From contig OY744607.1 of the NCBI GenBank assembly GCA_963556255.1, forward strand, positions 6,257,739 through 6,321,738: DNA of 64,000 nucleotides. The letters are read 5' to 3'. Positions within the stretch are counted from its first letter, which is position 1, and every line of letters starts with the position of its first letter. Under the pieces are notes generated by a model that did no database searches, was not told the origin of the DNA, and saw nothing but the letters and a program-made list of their open reading frames with translations. Positions 12,399 to 25,544 of this stretch are shown here, piece by piece. This DNA comes from Allolobophora icterica (lineage: Eukaryota > Annelida > Clitellata > Crassiclitellata > Lumbricidae). A program made the translations under genes and the position numbers.

Positions 12399-15033
12399 CA
12401 CCCACTTGGTATTGTTTTGTCATGTAGGCTAATGTTAATGTTGGTTTTTCTGTCAGGCTGCATGTGTAGTTTTATCGGAAATGCATTAGTCTTGGTCGCT
12501 CATCAACTTCTTTGTTTTTAATTTTTGTGTTAGAACTTTGAAATTGTTGTCATTTAACGATGCTAAATCACTGAAATTGTATTTTCTTTCGCATTAACAT
12601 ATCTGATCAACTATACTGGCATTGAATATGTATTGTTTTAAGAAATTTAATTTTTTAAAGTTACTTAGGTGCCTACAGGTATGCTCAACATCTAAACATC
12701 CCGATAACTAGTCATTTATTTGCCCAGCTTTGTTTGCAACTTGGTTGAAGTATTAATGAGTTGGTGGAAATGTTCTAGCTTTTATCGGTGTGTCACAACT
12801 GAAGAAATTAAACTTTGGCTAAATGGTATTTATTTGATGTGGATGCCTGATATTTGCTTTTGTTATGAAAAACGAAATAACGGCTTTAACTTGTTTAAAT
12901 GGAGGAAGCATACTTGTTCGGAATTGTTAATTTTCGCTGTGATTTACTTTTAAACGGAGATATCGCAAATTTGATGAGAATAAAATTAGTGCAGAGACAA
13001 TTGACAGGCATTCTCTCACGTCAATTTATGGTCACTATCTCAGAGCATCTTTGTTCCAAGCTCTTCATATCAGTTAGTTAGTTACTGGTTAACGACATTG
13101 TGTCTTAACAAAGACGATTAGCGTCGCCCTCGTCCTTCCTCTAGGCTTAGGACTGGCACTACCAGTCTACCACAGGTAGTGTAGTGGCGAAGTTTTTCAA
13201 AGAACCTATATATAGAGGACTGGTAACGCGAAAATTATTGTATACCCGGTTTCATCCTTACCCACAGATGTCGCCCCAGTTCTATTTTTATGCCTGCTAT
13301 TAAAAATACGTTTAAAATCTCCACAATCTCTGCAAAAATGTTTCGCCAAAATTCCTTTATAAATAGACTTATAATTAACTGGAGGTATTTGATATGTAAA
13401 CAAGACGTATAAGTTTCCTGTTTGCCAGAGGAGCGAGGAAGTCACACGACGTTAAATAATGACTTTCCAGTGCTGTGTATAATTATTGATCCATGATATC
13501 CTTCGTTCGTTAGGTTTTATCAGAATACAGTGAATGCGAACATATTCGACAAACATTCCGAACATATTTCTTACATTATGGTTTTCGTGTCAATTTATGA
13601 TCACTATTAGGCCTACACGTCGTCATTCTTCCTTAAGCTTCACATTCTTAACAATGGTCGAATTTCGAGCGACAGGTTCTATTATATACGTTTTGTTAAT
13701 ATTCGAGATACGTGGTTTTATAATTTAGCCTGTTTTAGAAACAACCATATGATACATAAAACTCTGCAAATGAATTTTACAAGTTGTCTTTTGTTTAAAT
13801 AAAAAAATCAGACCGAAGATTATAAATGAATGAGTTTTTAATATAGGCCTAGAAAATGAATAGCGTAATCTTTGCAGCCGGTGAGCGTTTTTATAGCGCA
13901 ATGCATCTCTTGTTTGGCTACATATATAACGACGGTCATAGTTAGGCTACTCCCACGGTCTACCGCAAATCTCAACTCACGGTACTAACCGCAAACTTCT
14001 CAGTTCGGAGAACTCCACTAACAGTCTGACCGTGGTCTGATCAATTGCGTTGAAGACAGGAACGTTCCCGCAGTGGGAAGTGACTACACAGGTCTGTGTG
14101 AAACAAATTAACAATGGGGTAAAGCTACTGAAATTTACCCCACTGGCGTCGTTAGCAGAATCGAGTCTGAATACTGAGAAACGAAGGCTACGAGTCTATG
14201 CGCTCCCGGAAAACACAACCGTAACGTTCATTATCCGAGATTCAGGCTTATGGGATACTGCTTGCGGAGTAAGGACCCAAACTGCTGATCAGATCGCGAG
14301 ACAGACTGATTCCGGATTAAGGTGAGACAAAAGGTTGTGTAAACCGGGTAGGGATACGCCGCAACAAGGAGATATGCGCGTTAGATCCCTAGGTGAAGAG
14401 TACGATCATCTCAGCTATACGAAGGGAAATAAAGTCAGACCAAGAGACCGATAGGCCTACGTGAAAGTTCGGGTAGAACAACATTTGCTTATCATAACAT
14501 ACAACTCTGAGAACTGACTGAAGTGCCGGGGGTTGGACCGAAGGTCTGTATGTAAATGGCGAAGGTTATAGAGAGGACCTTCACTATCAGAGTGCCGTAA
14601 AGGCCGACCCCTACTATTATTTTTCGAAGCAGAATTTATCACTTAGGGTGCAAATGAGGGGGGACAATTGCATACTGTGTCCCCCTCACTGTTAAAGGTG
14701 GAAGGGACTTTTTCCATTCGTCCCCCCCCCCGGATCCTCGCCCTTGCCCTTGTATGCCACTGCACGTCTGAGAAAATTATACTGAAGTGAAGCACAGCAG
14801 TGTCGTCGCTACACATTAGCTAATACCTTTATAACTTGAGGATTCATAAAATAAAACAATAAATGACAGCCTATTTTAAATAGTTTGCGCATACGTACAC
14901 GCGATTTTCCGAGAATTACTGTACCAATTATCGGTAATTGCCTTAGCCTACATAGGCCTATAAATATTTAATTATCTGTCCATGCTATGAAGCCTATATA
15001 TGTGTCGGCAAAAAGAAATTCGCCTTCATCAAT

Positions 15034-15064
<31 letters not shown>

Positions 15065-15819
15065 TGCAAAAATAATTATATATATATATACCGGAGTATA
15101 TGTCACTGAGTATACAATCAATTAAACTCTTCACCTCTTGTGCTAATTTAGTACTTCAGTTCTGTTTAAATAATTATGAGTTACGCGAAGTTTATTTATA
15201 CTCCGTTTGGTATTATACTCTGCTCCCATGCTACGGATATTTGACATTTGCTGCGGACCTGTCATTCGCCATCGGTTGGCGCTTGTAGCTGCGTAACTGT
15301 GATACAAATAGATCACATTTATTTGCGAAGAAATTCAACCTTAACAGGTCTAGAAGACTTTTATTGCGGCAATCGTTCATCAAAAGCTCGCGGTGATGTT
15401 AGTATCATCTTCCTCTGATATCACGAGGCAACCTACGCGATCACTTCTGGGTGTTTCGTAATTATGTTTAACTTCCGTTTGATGAGGCACCCATATAATC
15501 TAATGCAATGTTACGAGACAGTTGTTCACGAGGCTACAATTAATTCCTCAGCTGTCAGCCCATCTGGGTCCGCATGATAAAGTGTAGGCCTATGCTGGAC
15601 CGTGCGATTTTGTAGTGGGTGGGCGGAACTTAGCCACTGGTCTCGACTATTATTAAATTTCCCACTGATGATACATATTTGTCTCTTGTTCCTCCTCCGC
15701 ACAAACGGCTTTGCAAAAGTTTACACACAAATCACTGAGTCAGACAATCTAACACTGAACATACATTTCCAATTGCTTTCCGCTCGTATTATTCATTATT
15801 GTCATCAGTGATAGGCATG
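12399..15819. other. Long AT-rich interval without recognised gene
   Basis: Several short open frames exist (12720-12953, 14050-14325, 15100-15288, all +) but none shows a family motif or a convincing start. TA microsatellites lie at about 15032-15065. The frame at 14050-14325 has the most protein-like composition and may be a degraded element. Confidence 0.35.
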
Positions 15820-16114
15820 CAAGGGCGGATCGAGAAGGTTTATCAGAGGTGGGGCCAAAAAGAATACATACATGAAAGTATGTGCGGGTAGTGACCAACG
15901 GACCCCCAAAAAACTGATGACCTCTTTTAGTCATTAACCTCTGCAGATAAATTCGTCAACGTCTACGGGGCCAGCCACGTCCTGTGACTTTCCTGTGTAA
16001 ATATCAAATGGGGGGGCATTTTTCCTCGTCTGCTTCCTCACGGGAGGCCACGTCCTGTGTAAATATCAAATGGTGGGGCCATGGCCGGATTGGCCCCCCA
16101 TGGATCCGCCCCTC
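15820..16114. mobile_element. hAT-like MITE with CAAGGGCGGATC / GATCCGCCCCTC ends
   Basis: The termini are inverted repeats of the GGGCGGATC type. The 9-mer GTGATAGGC occurs just left (15808-15816, three bases from the end) and just right (16115-16123). Internally, the segment GCCACGTCCTGTG...TGTAAATATCAAATGG is duplicated. Confidence 0.7.
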
Positions 16115-16124
16115 GTGATAGGCA

Positions 16125-16255
16125 AAATACTTTTCAATAGTATTTTTAAAATACTGAATAGAATACTTTTAAAAAGTATTTTGAAAATACTTTTGAAAAT
16201 AGTATTTTGAAAATACTTTTGAAAATAGTTTTTCTAAATACTTTTGAGAAATCAG
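16125..16255. repeat. Self-complementary AAAATACTTTT/AAAAGTATTTT repeats
   Basis: Repeated TTTTGAAAATACTTTTGAAAA motifs can pair with each other. This looks like subterminal transposon sequence, but no ends are identified. Confidence 0.6.
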
Positions 16256-17260
16256 CATTTTGTACTTTATTGCTACTTGCTAGTGTGTAGCCTACATTTA
16301 CTTTGCATTAGTGTACTTAACAGTGCATATTCAAATTTTAAACAGTTATCAGCAATTGAAACGTTAAGCTTTAGTTACTTTACTAATCTTTATAAATTAG
16401 GAAGTACTGATTAGCTACTCATAACAGTAAAATAGGCAGGTCATAAGGCAGGTCAAGAGTAAAATAGGCAGGTCACTGATCTGCCGTGGTAGCGCTGTCA
16501 CTGATTTCAGATGGCAAAAATGTCTATGACTGTCTAAACTGTCTTAACACTGCTATGTAGTATGAGCCGTAAACGGTCGCGTTAATTATTGCGTTAATTA
16601 TTATTCAGTGTATGGCCATTGGCCTACCTATGCCATTAACGGTGTTTCCGGTAATTTAAAGTTTCCATATCCCACGAGGAACATAGAGGAAGTGTTCATT
16701 TTCTTCACTCCGCAATGGATGAATCCAAAGTCCTCGACACGAGTCTAGTGCATCATAGGACTTACTGCCTACTTCTCAGCTTACGTCGGTACCAATTTCT
16801 ACTGTCTGGTAGCAGAGGAACGTGTCCGTAAACAGTTTTTTTGCCCCAATTGACGAAGGCACGTCTGCGTCAGTTACCTGCTGAGGCTCTTTACACGGAA
16901 TTGAACCCACAACCTCATGATCGACGTCTCAAGTTATCTTATTAAGTACTGTATCAGATCTCTAAACGACTACCCAGTTTTGTCATCCGATATGCTAATA
17001 TTTTGCACCTCTACACAGTAAAGATTAGAAATTCAAACCTATAAATACGCCCAGCCCAAATTGACCCACGCGCGATCACCAAATACCAGAGAAGTTATTT
17101 GAAAAGTGATATCCAATATAGTTTGGCTGTCGAATCACGGAGGTGGTTTCTAGGAACTGGATACTAGGTCCGGGCAAAAATCACCGGAATTTTCTAGGAA
17201 TAAACTAATTTTAGGGATCACAGCAGAAGGGAGTACGCGTCAGATGTTGATGATAATCAT
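16256..17260. other. No recognised gene
   Basis: Mixed AT-rich sequence without long frames or clear repeats. Confidence 0.4.
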
Positions 17261-17486
17261 CAGTGACGTCACGAGGGGGGTGCGGACCGCACCGGGTGAC
17301 CCCCTCAGAGGGGGTGACACCCAAGATGAGAAAATGATGACATTTTTGAAAGATGAGGATTGAGGAATTCCTAAAAAAAGTCATCACGTTTTTTGGGAGA
17401 CGAATTCCTAAAAAAGGTTATCACTTTTTTGAGGGTGACACCATGACTTACCGCACCGGGTGACACCAGCCCTAGTGACGCCACTG
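17261..17486. mobile_element. MITE with CAGTGACGTCAC / GTGACGCCACTG ends
   Basis: Imperfect terminal inverted repeats are backed by internal CCGCACCGGGTGA blocks at both ends. TGATAATC on the left and TGACAATC on the right are possible degenerate 8-bp duplications, with a 2-base offset on the left. The left end contains a TGACGTCA palindrome. Confidence 0.7.
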
Positions 17487-17501
17487 TGACAATCACAAAC
17501 A

Positions 17502-17720
17502 GGAGTGCGCGATAGGCTAGTGGTTATCGCGCTGGACTGTTACCCGAGAGATCGGGGGTTCAAATCCCCGCCAGGGCAGAAAATCATGTCAGGATTTCTG
17601 CTCAAACTGCACCCCTACCATCTAGGATAAGTACGTTGGTCTGGGTCGGGAGCGACTCTGAGTTGGGATCTTGAAGGGGCGCTATACAAATTCGGATTGA
17701 TTTATTTATTGATTGATTGA
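17502..17720 (+). mobile_element. tRNA-derived SINE
   Basis: A 5' tRNA-like head has an A box TAGGCTAGTGG (17513-17523) and a perfect B box GGTTCAAATCC (17557-17567), so RNA polymerase III transcription was possible. The body leads to a 3' end GGGAGCGACTCTGAGTTGGG, then GGGGCGCTATACAAATTCG and (ATTG)n. The same kind of GCGCTATATAAATTT plus GATT tail ends the LINE at 31697-32545, which suggests the SINE borrowed that LINE's retrotransposition machinery. It is not a functional tRNA gene: the acceptor stem is not complementary and the sequence runs on past the head. Confidence 0.85.
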
Positions 17721-17759
17721 CCGCAAACTGTCAGTGGGAAGATCAGGCGACGAGGGAGA

Positions 17760-18430
17760 GGACTGGCTCCTGCCCTCATATGCCGAGGCTAAGAAAATAA
17801 AGTCGCTTACACTTAATTCACATTGCTGTCCCAGGGTATTTAGAGACTGATCACCACCAATTCGAAGTCTTATCACTAACTTACAACTCTCTACAATATT
17901 CCCAGCCCAAGTACTCCGTGATCTCTTCACCATACAGGCAACCCGCTTCACCCGATCCTCCTATCTCAGTCTTTCTCGAACCCAGTCACTACTCATCTCA
18001 AGTTGTATTGTACTGTATTGTATTTATGAATTTTTTTAAAGCGCCTCTTGCGGGATAAGCTAATCAAACGCGCTCCAACCCGTCTCCATCCTCGTCATCC
18101 TCATGTTCCTCTATCTATCACCCCCGGGCTTTCCACTGAAAACTGAAGTCTCGCCTTTTCAAATACTCCTACCCTGACTCATCTGATCCTCCGCCTTCCA
18201 ATTCTTATCGCCCTAAACGACACCCGCCTTGACAGCTGCTCTGCCTCCTCTCCTGATTTGGTTCTCAAGGAACCGGACTCTGATCTCCTTTGGAGGCTTT
18301 GGAAGTTTGGACTACTCTCTGGAAACCCCTCTGATTTGACGTAGCCCTCGTGAATAGGCTGGTACCCTTGGCCTTCGAGTGGCACTTTGGAAGTTTGGAG
18401 ATTACGATTATGATGACACTGACGAAGAAA
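17760..18430 (+). mobile_element. Non-LTR retrotransposon C-terminal fragment(s), plus strand
   Basis: At 18131-18237 the frame gives KLKSRLFKYSYPDSSDPPPS and then RPKRHPP and a stop. This is almost the same as the end of the copy at 4820-5113, with one premature stop. The 3' UTR continues to TGGAAGTTTGGAGATTACGATTA. The preceding 17760-18010 resembles the region before the RLWN block in broken frames, and a GCGCCTCTTGCGGGATAAG hairpin-type 3' end at about 18040 suggests two joined fragments. Confidence 0.65.
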
Positions 18431-18869
18431 AAGACAAGAAGATGATGATGGTTGTGATGTTGATGATGTTGGTAATGATGGTGCTGAGGATGAAGCAAAA
18501 TTTCTTAATTATTTGATTTATTTTTTTGCATTTGAACAACAGAAAACGTCTAACACCATCTAGCGAACAAGAGGAAACCACTCACTTGCTAGTACAACGC
18601 TGGACGCTACATCAATATAAATAACGATTCTAGGTAGAAATAAAAGCCAGATTATATCCGAAATGCGTTAATTTATTTCCGGATGAATTTTTGCTTCTAT
18701 TTGATTTTAAAATTGCCTGCTTAATTCACATTAGTAGTATTAATGTGAATTATTTATGTGAACATAAAACGCGAACATTTTTTGAAATAGCGGTCTAGAG
18801 TTCTGGCGATTAAATAGCAGGTGCCTAAGTCACGCGCCGTAAGTCGCGCCCTTAAGCGGGTTAGAATAA
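18431..18869. other. No recognised gene
   Basis: GATGATG-rich and AT-rich sequence without coding signal. Confidence 0.4.
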
Positions 18870-19205
18870 CATCCATACTTGGAAAGGCGTAACCTGAAAG
18901 AATTCGTCGTCATCATCGCGATCCATGGGCTAAAGACCACTGTGTTTACTGTACACACCCTAACAGAAAATCCTCAGAAGCGCGGTCTTCATAAAATCGA
19001 AGTATCTTTCAGTTCAGGCAATCCTCAACAGACACATTTTCTCACCTGTGAGCTCAATTACCGATCGCAGATGGATGGCAAGTTCAGTTGGATCACAGCA
19101 ATCCGTCAAGCACAGAACACCCGGATGGACCTAACCCATTTATCGACCCCAGAAGAATGGCGGGCTGAGCTGGTCCAGACGAACAGCAGAAATACACTGT
19201 TTTGA
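18870..19205 (+). pseudogene. Possible PH-domain-like C-terminal fragment, unconfirmed
   Basis: The open stretch has no ATG start (first Met is internal). It contains HKIEVSFSSGNPQQTHFLTC and then FSWITAIRQAQ, reminiscent of the last two strands and final helix of a PH domain (strand...F.L.C......W..AI..A). It then ends in EEWRAELVQTNSRNTLF and a stop. No convincing splice acceptor was found. It could be a terminal exon, a retrocopy remnant or chance; I do not assign a function. Confidence 0.25.
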
Positions 19206-19652
19206 TTATTTAACTTATTATGTAAGAAATAAGGTTGAATCATTCATTCGTTTAAGAAAAGTTATTTTGATACCGATAATTATTATAATATGAGAAAATA
19301 TATCTTTTTATCTGTGCCACCTTGTAATGTGAGAAAAGAAATGTTTTGATCTGCTGCCACCTATAGTGTATTTTATATATATATGAAAAAGATTTTTTGC
19401 AGAATCATTTGTAGTTGATTAGGGGTTATACTCCATTAATAGTTGATTTCAACTAGTATGGGGCCATCCATATATTACGTACGCAAAAATCCGGGAAAAT
19501 TGGACCCCCTCCCCCCCTGTTCGCAAGCGTACTTTCTTCCACACAATAAAATAATAATAAGATGCTCTGTATAGCGGCAGTAGGACATGAGGCTGAAGGA
19601 ATGGGCGCTGTACATGAGTTCAAAAATCAATCGTAGTCAACGACTATATAAA
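19206..19652. other. No gene; truncated MITE-like end
   Basis: GGGGCCATCCATATATTACG at about 19459 resembles transposon termini of the (G)GTCCATCCATAAATTACG type (compare 10319), but no partner end was found. Confidence 0.4.
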
Positions 19653-19860
19653 AACTAGTGTATTTGCCCGTCATATTATGACGTGACGGCAGTGTATATA
19701 GGCCTATACGTCTTTGGTTAAAATGCTCTGATCGCCGTCGTCAAGACCGTCGTTAAGACGGCAGTACTGACGTCACAAACGGTTTCTGTTTCACAATAGA
19801 CCAGAAACCGTTTGTGACGTAGCGTCCTACGACAGACACAGACTATATGGATATTATATG
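19653..19860 (+). mobile_element. Dispersed 208-bp element, copy B
   Basis: It starts AACTAGTGTATTTGCCCGTC and carries TATAGGCCTATA, GCCGTCGTCAAGAC and CGGCAGTACTGACGTCACAAA in the same order as copies near 7091 and 30106. It contains one TGACGTCA. Its 5' end can form a CCCGTCATAT/ATGACG hairpin. Superfamily unknown. Confidence 0.75.
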
Positions 19861-20572
19861 TATGATATAGGTCCTAGGTTGTGACTTAAATGAGATCTCC
19901 AGAGATGACGCATTCTTGATATGGACGGGAAAACTATTCCATGCAGGGATCCAATGACGTCATGCTCATTATTAAGTTGCTATTTTAGGCATTAACATTT
20001 TATTGCAAAGATACTAAGAAAAATATGATCTGATAACTTCTATAGCGCCACTAAGGCATCATTCACTGGTCGTTATTATGCAAAATCGTTGTGCACGTAT
20101 TACTTCGTTCGGAAGCCAAGAGAGATATCTGAGACGACATTGAAACAGCTATATAATATAATTAACATTACGAATTGTACTGTTACTACTATAATCCTGA
20201 CAATGTGTACATCTGTTGACTATTTGTCCACCTCACGGGCTTGTCTTCGACGGGCTGCCGCGGTTCATAATCGGAGGTCCAGTGGCCGTCCCTCTGATCA
20301 GGCCTCCTCGCAGAGGGTTTGGCCGATCTCCCATCTGAATGGTCACACCACGATATCCACCTCTTCCCAGTCCTAAGAAACAGCAAAATGTAAAGCTGAA
20401 GTAAAACGTAGAACACTGCCTCTCACTTTAACATTAATTAAGTTCGTACCAATAACGTGAAATTACACATTTACACATCAGAAGGATTTTGAGTAAACTG
20501 AACCGAGAAACTGCATGGAAACAAATGCAAACTGTAGGCCTAAGCATCATCCCGATGTAAATGTAGTAGCTG
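19861..20572. other. No recognised gene
   Basis: The frame at 20089-20376 shows no known motif. Confidence 0.35.
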
Positions 20573-21325
20573 ATGGTCCACAATGCGTTTCCGGAAAAGC
20601 AAAACCGATGAAGGTGGTCTGCAATGTGCTTCTTTAGCAATAAAACCGATTAAGATGTTCCACAATGTGCTTCTTTAGCAATGAAACCGATGAAGGTGGT
20701 CCGCAATGTGTTTCTATAGCAATAAAACCGATGAAGGTGGTCCGCAATGTGCTTCTTTAGCAATAAAACCGATGAAGGTGTTTCGCAATGTGCTTCTTTA
20801 GCAATAAAACCGATGAATGTGGTCCGCAATGTGCTTCTTTAGCAATAAAACCGATGAAGATGTTCCGCAATGTGCTTCTTTAGCAATAAAACCGATGATG
20901 ATATTCCGCAATGTGCCTCTTTAGCAATTAAACCGATGAAGATATTCCGCAATGTGCTTCTTTAGCAATAAAACCGATGAAGCTGTTCCGTAATGTGCTT
21001 CTTTATAAAAAAAACCAATAAAACCGATGAAGCTGTTCCGTAATGTGCTTCTTTATCAATAAAACCGATGAAGATATTCCGCAATGTGCTTCTTTTGCAA
21101 TAAAACCGATGAAGATGTTCCGCAATGTGCTTCTTTTGCAATAAAACCGATGAAGCTGTTCCGTAATGTGCTTCTTTATCAATAAAACCGATGAAGATAT
21201 TCCGCAATGTGCTTCTTTTGCAATAAAACCGATGAAGATGTTCCGCAATGTGCTTCTTTAGAAAAAAAACCGACAAAGATGGTACATAATGCGCATCTAT
21301 AGAAATAAAACCGATGAATAAGATG
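20573..21325. repeat. Minisatellite, about 41-bp unit, about 18 copies
   Basis: The unit is roughly TCCGCAATGTGCTTCTTTAG followed by CAATAAAACCGATGAAGATGT. Copies differ by point changes, and one is lengthened by AAAAAAACCAATAAAACCGA. Overlapping minus-strand frames (HRFYCKRST, GFIDKEAHY) are repeat translations, because 41 is not a multiple of three. Confidence 0.95.
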
Positions 21326-21479
21326 GTCCGTTAGAAGATGAGAGTCCTGCAGGTGGGCCGACCAACCGTCAAATTGCGTTCCTCTTTTGTTTCTCTCTGG
21401 CGACTAAACTCTCTCATCCGCATCCGCCTGTGGAACAGAATGCGGCTATGGAAAGAAATTAAATGCCGCCTCCTTCCAT

Positions 21480-21760
<281 letters not shown>

Positions 21761-21984
21761 TCTCCCTCCCTCCGGTTTCTGCCTCTCTTTCCATTCGCTG
21801 CTTGGTTCAGCAATTACCAGTTGAGCATGACGTTCCTAGTTTCGAATCCCCGACGCTCCACCAACCGTCGCCCTATATCTGTTGTGCACTGGCCCCTTGT
21901 ATGGTGAGGCATCAGGGATCAATAATTATGCAGCCACATTTATAAGGCTTATTTTTTATTTCATGGGGCAGGGAGGCTGATAGG

Positions 21985-22665
21985 CAGGACGAAGAAAGGG
22001 AAAGAAAGGGAAAAGGAACCAAGGAAGGAAGAAAGGAAGCATGGAAGGAAGCATGGTAGAAAGGGAAAGGCTGTATGGATGAATGGATGGATGGATAGAT
22101 GGATGGATGGATAGATGGATGGACGGACGAATAGATGGATATATGGATAGATGGATAGGTGAATAGATGGACGGATAGATGACTACATGGCTAGATGGAA
22201 GGATAGATGGATGGATCGATGCATAGATGGATACTTGGATTGATGGACCGATAGATCGATATATGGACGGATAGATGGATAGATAGATGGACGGATGGAT
22301 GGATGGATTGATAGGTGGGTGGGTGGGTGGGTGGGTGGATGGATGGATGGATGGATGGATGGATGGACGAATAGATGGATGGATAGACAGATAGGTGGAT
22401 AGGTGAATAGATGGACGGATAGATGGCTAGATTGACGGATGGATGGAATGGATGCATAGATGGATACTTGGCTGGATGGACGGATAGATGGATAAATGGA
22501 TAGATAGATTGATGGACGGATGGATGGATGATTGGATGATGGATGAATGGATGGATGGATGGATGGATGGATGGATGGATGGATGGATGGATGGATAGAT
22601 AGATGGGTAGGTGGGTGGGTGGGGTTTTGGATGGATGGATGGTTAAATGGATGGATGTATATATG
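21985..22665. repeat. (GGAA)n then (GGAT)n microsatellite
   Basis: GGAAGGAA near 22010-22060, then (ATGG)n with GATA, GACG and GGGT variants. It includes a GGGT run at about 22315-22337 that could form a G-quadruplex. Confidence 0.95.
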
Positions 22666-23770
22666 GACAGATGGATTATACGGATAAATTGGTATAGGGA
22701 CGAATAGATAGAAGAATTAATGGATGGTTGAATATTTGTAACAGGCTGGCCAACTTAGGGTGATTCTGTGGACAGAGTGAAGTGGATAAACTGGAAATGG
22801 AAAAGAAAACGCGAAGATGGGAAGAAACGGCGGAGAATCGTAGGGAGAGGAAGGCAGCGGTGGAAAGAAAAACAAGTAGTGATGCATTTGGCCAGGACAA
22901 AGAACATTAAAAGATTGCGGCGAGTTTTATCGACCACATCCATCGATCCGGCCATTATTGCGTTTACCGGGGAAAACCACAGCTCCATTACTTTCGCACA
23001 GGATGGACGACCACCATACGACGCACATTATGTTTACTGAAATATACATATAATGTAGTTTCCCTGTCAAAAATATATTAATCGCTATATAGTTCTTATA
23101 TATGCATGCCCGAAGCCAGGAAGTATTGGAAATCTGGGCAGCGGCTTTTTTTATCCCTGCCCGAATTTCGAGGATAAAGGTTTCGGTGATTTCAGCATAA
23201 CATACTGACATATATACGTGAGTATTCAAGTATAGTTAGAGCTATAGTACCCCGTTTAATTTGAACTGGCAGCCTCTCTTTGCATAATTCCTCAGCCTCT
23301 CTTTGCCTCTTTTTTCCGGCATCGCTTGAAGACCATTTTGTTCGATAGTGATTTCTTGAATTACAACTACTCTTTACAGACTGGGTAACAGGCCACAGAC
23401 AGTTTTCAACTCAAAACCTAAAATTAAACTGTTCTTAAATGTCGTGGGTTCTGCTCCTCCGCCTTCCAATGATCACCATTACCAACGATCTCCACCGTAG
23501 CATCATGCTGTCTTCTCGGCTTGACCCCCTTGGATTCTGACCTGGCACCGGAACCAACCAAGCAACATTGCATGCTCTTGCGGACTTGATTTGATATTAC
23601 GCCAATAACAGCTGGTCTTCTTGACGCAGTTTTTGTGTGACGCAGTGAAACTTACATTACATAGCCTAATAAAGCTAATCTTTGTCCACATGCAAGAGGT
23701 CAGAGGGGTCATGACAAGTAACGTCCTTTTGGCCCTGAGACTGTTAGAACCCTATGTTGGACCATAACTC
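22666..23770. other. No recognised gene
   Basis: A basic open frame at 22768-23040 (+) lacks family motifs. The rest has no signal. Confidence 0.35.
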
Positions 23771-23779
23771 ACGTGTGCT

Positions 23780-24330
23780 GTGTTTCCGTAAGTCTCCGTC
23801 TGTATCCGTTTATGTAAACCTCCGTCTGCCTCCGTATATCTCCGAATGTCTTCCATTAGCTCCGTTTGTCTCAGAATATCTCCGAATTCACTCTTCAATA
23901 CCCTTTTATCTCCGTATGACTCTGTCTAAGTCCATTTAAACAAACGGAGATAGGTGAAGACAGTCGGATATGTGCATAAACGAAGATTTACGGGGGGAAA
24001 TCGTGAATCTTCGTTTGTGTATACGCACGTTTCCGGGGATAGACGAAGATAGTCGAAGATATACGGAGATCAACGAGGAAATAGGGAGACAGAGGGAGAT
24101 ATAGGGAGACAGAGGGAGATATAGGGACACAGAGGGAGATATAGGGACACAGAGGGAGATATAGGGAGACAGAGGGAGATATAGGGATACAAAGGGAGAT
24201 ATAGGGATACAGAGGGAGATATTGGGATACAGAAGGAGATATAGGGAGGCAGAGGGAGATATAGGGAGATCGACGGAGATATAAGGAGACAGACGGAGAT
24301 ATACGAATACAGATGGAAATATCTCTGTCT
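23780..24330. repeat. Minisatellite with opposite-polarity halves, 20-bp unit
   Basis: 23780-23940 reads TCCGTCTGTATCTCCGTATG-like units. 24060-24330 reads ATAGGGAGACAGAGGGAGAT units of 20 bp, roughly the complement. The two halves face each other, so the transcript or single strand could fold back. The centre (23940-24060) holds a smaller CGAAGAT/ATCTTCG inverted pair. Confidence 0.85.
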
Positions 24331-24451
24331 ATCACTGCCTTTGTCTCTGTTTGTTTGTAAAGCTGCGCGCTGCAAACTATTCCTGACGAACAAGAGATTT
24401 CTTCTGATTACTATTGGCATCGAATCGATAACGCTGCGCTTGCCGTTCTAA

Positions 24452-24500
24452 ACGAAGTCGTCGTCGTCGTCGTCGTCGTCGTCATCATCATCATTGTGAA
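24452..24500. repeat. (CGT)n/(CAT)n microsatellite
   Basis: GTCGTCGTCGTC followed by ATCATCATC. Confidence 0.9.
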
Positions 24501-24819
24501 TCTTCGTCGCCTCTTTCGGAAATCAATAATTGCCAATCGATTCGTCATTTCCTGTTCCTCAGACCTCGCTTATGCAACGGGATATACAAGTATAGGCCTT
24601 CGTGTAAGGTCGTGTACTCGGTGCGAAATTCCGCGGATTATTTTGTCTGATTGATAGTAAATCCCTGAAAGTAATGACTGCACCACATAGTAAGTACTAT
24701 TTTTCGCAACACTTCTCTGCGACCAGCTCATAATGAAACTCATTGATTTTGCCCAACCAGACACTTTTGCAGGTCACAGTGGATGCTTTTAATGCCTATT
24801 CTATGTAGGCCCTATATAT

Positions 24820-25260
24820 GTATTTATGTATGTATGTATGTATGTATGTATGTATGTATGTATGTATGTATGCATGTATGTATGTATGTATGTATGTATG
24901 TATGTATGTATGTATGTATGTATATATGCTAGCATGTATGCATGTGTGTATGTGTGTATGTATGTATGTACCTATGTATTCATTTCTGTATGCATGCATG
25001 AATGTATGTAATATGTATATACATATTTATGTATGTATGTATGTGTGCATCTATGTACCCATTTATGTATTTATGTATGTATGTATGCATATATATATAT
25101 ACGTATGTATGTATGTATGTATGCTGTACTTATGCACATATGTACATGTATGTATTTTTTATGGGTACATGTACTTATGATGTACGTATGGGTGGATGTA
25201 TGTTCTGTATTTTTGTATCTGTGTATGTATTCATGTATACATGCATACATGTTTGATTGT
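24820..25260. repeat. (ATGT)n microsatellite
   Basis: Pure at about 24825-24925, then increasingly interrupted. All open frames here are repeat translations. Confidence 0.95.
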
Positions 25261-25544
25261 TTGTAGCTTTGTGTGCATGTATATGTATACGTATTAGTGC
25301 CTGCGTGGGAGGAGGACGTGTTTGTGAATGCCTAATGCATGCTCAGAATTCATGTGTCCCTCTGGCGTCGGAGGCGAAACTAATAAATATCCGGCGCATG
25401 CGCAGCGTTCGGCATGGACAGAGCTGCCACCTGGCGTCGTTTCTTATCGCCAGCAGACGTTGATAGTCGTAGATTAGAGAACTGTGCGCCGTCAGCCGAA
25501 TGGAAAATAGAACAACGTTAGCATCCGTCTTCAGCATCCTCTTA

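Noticed and set aside
17502..17580. Functional tRNA gene
   Set aside because: A and B boxes are good, but the acceptor stem does not close and the sequence continues as a SINE body with a LINE-like tail.
22768..23040. Basic 90-codon ORF as a small nuclear protein
   Set aside because: No motif or homologue recognised; its basic start lies in purine-rich sequence next to the GGAT repeat.
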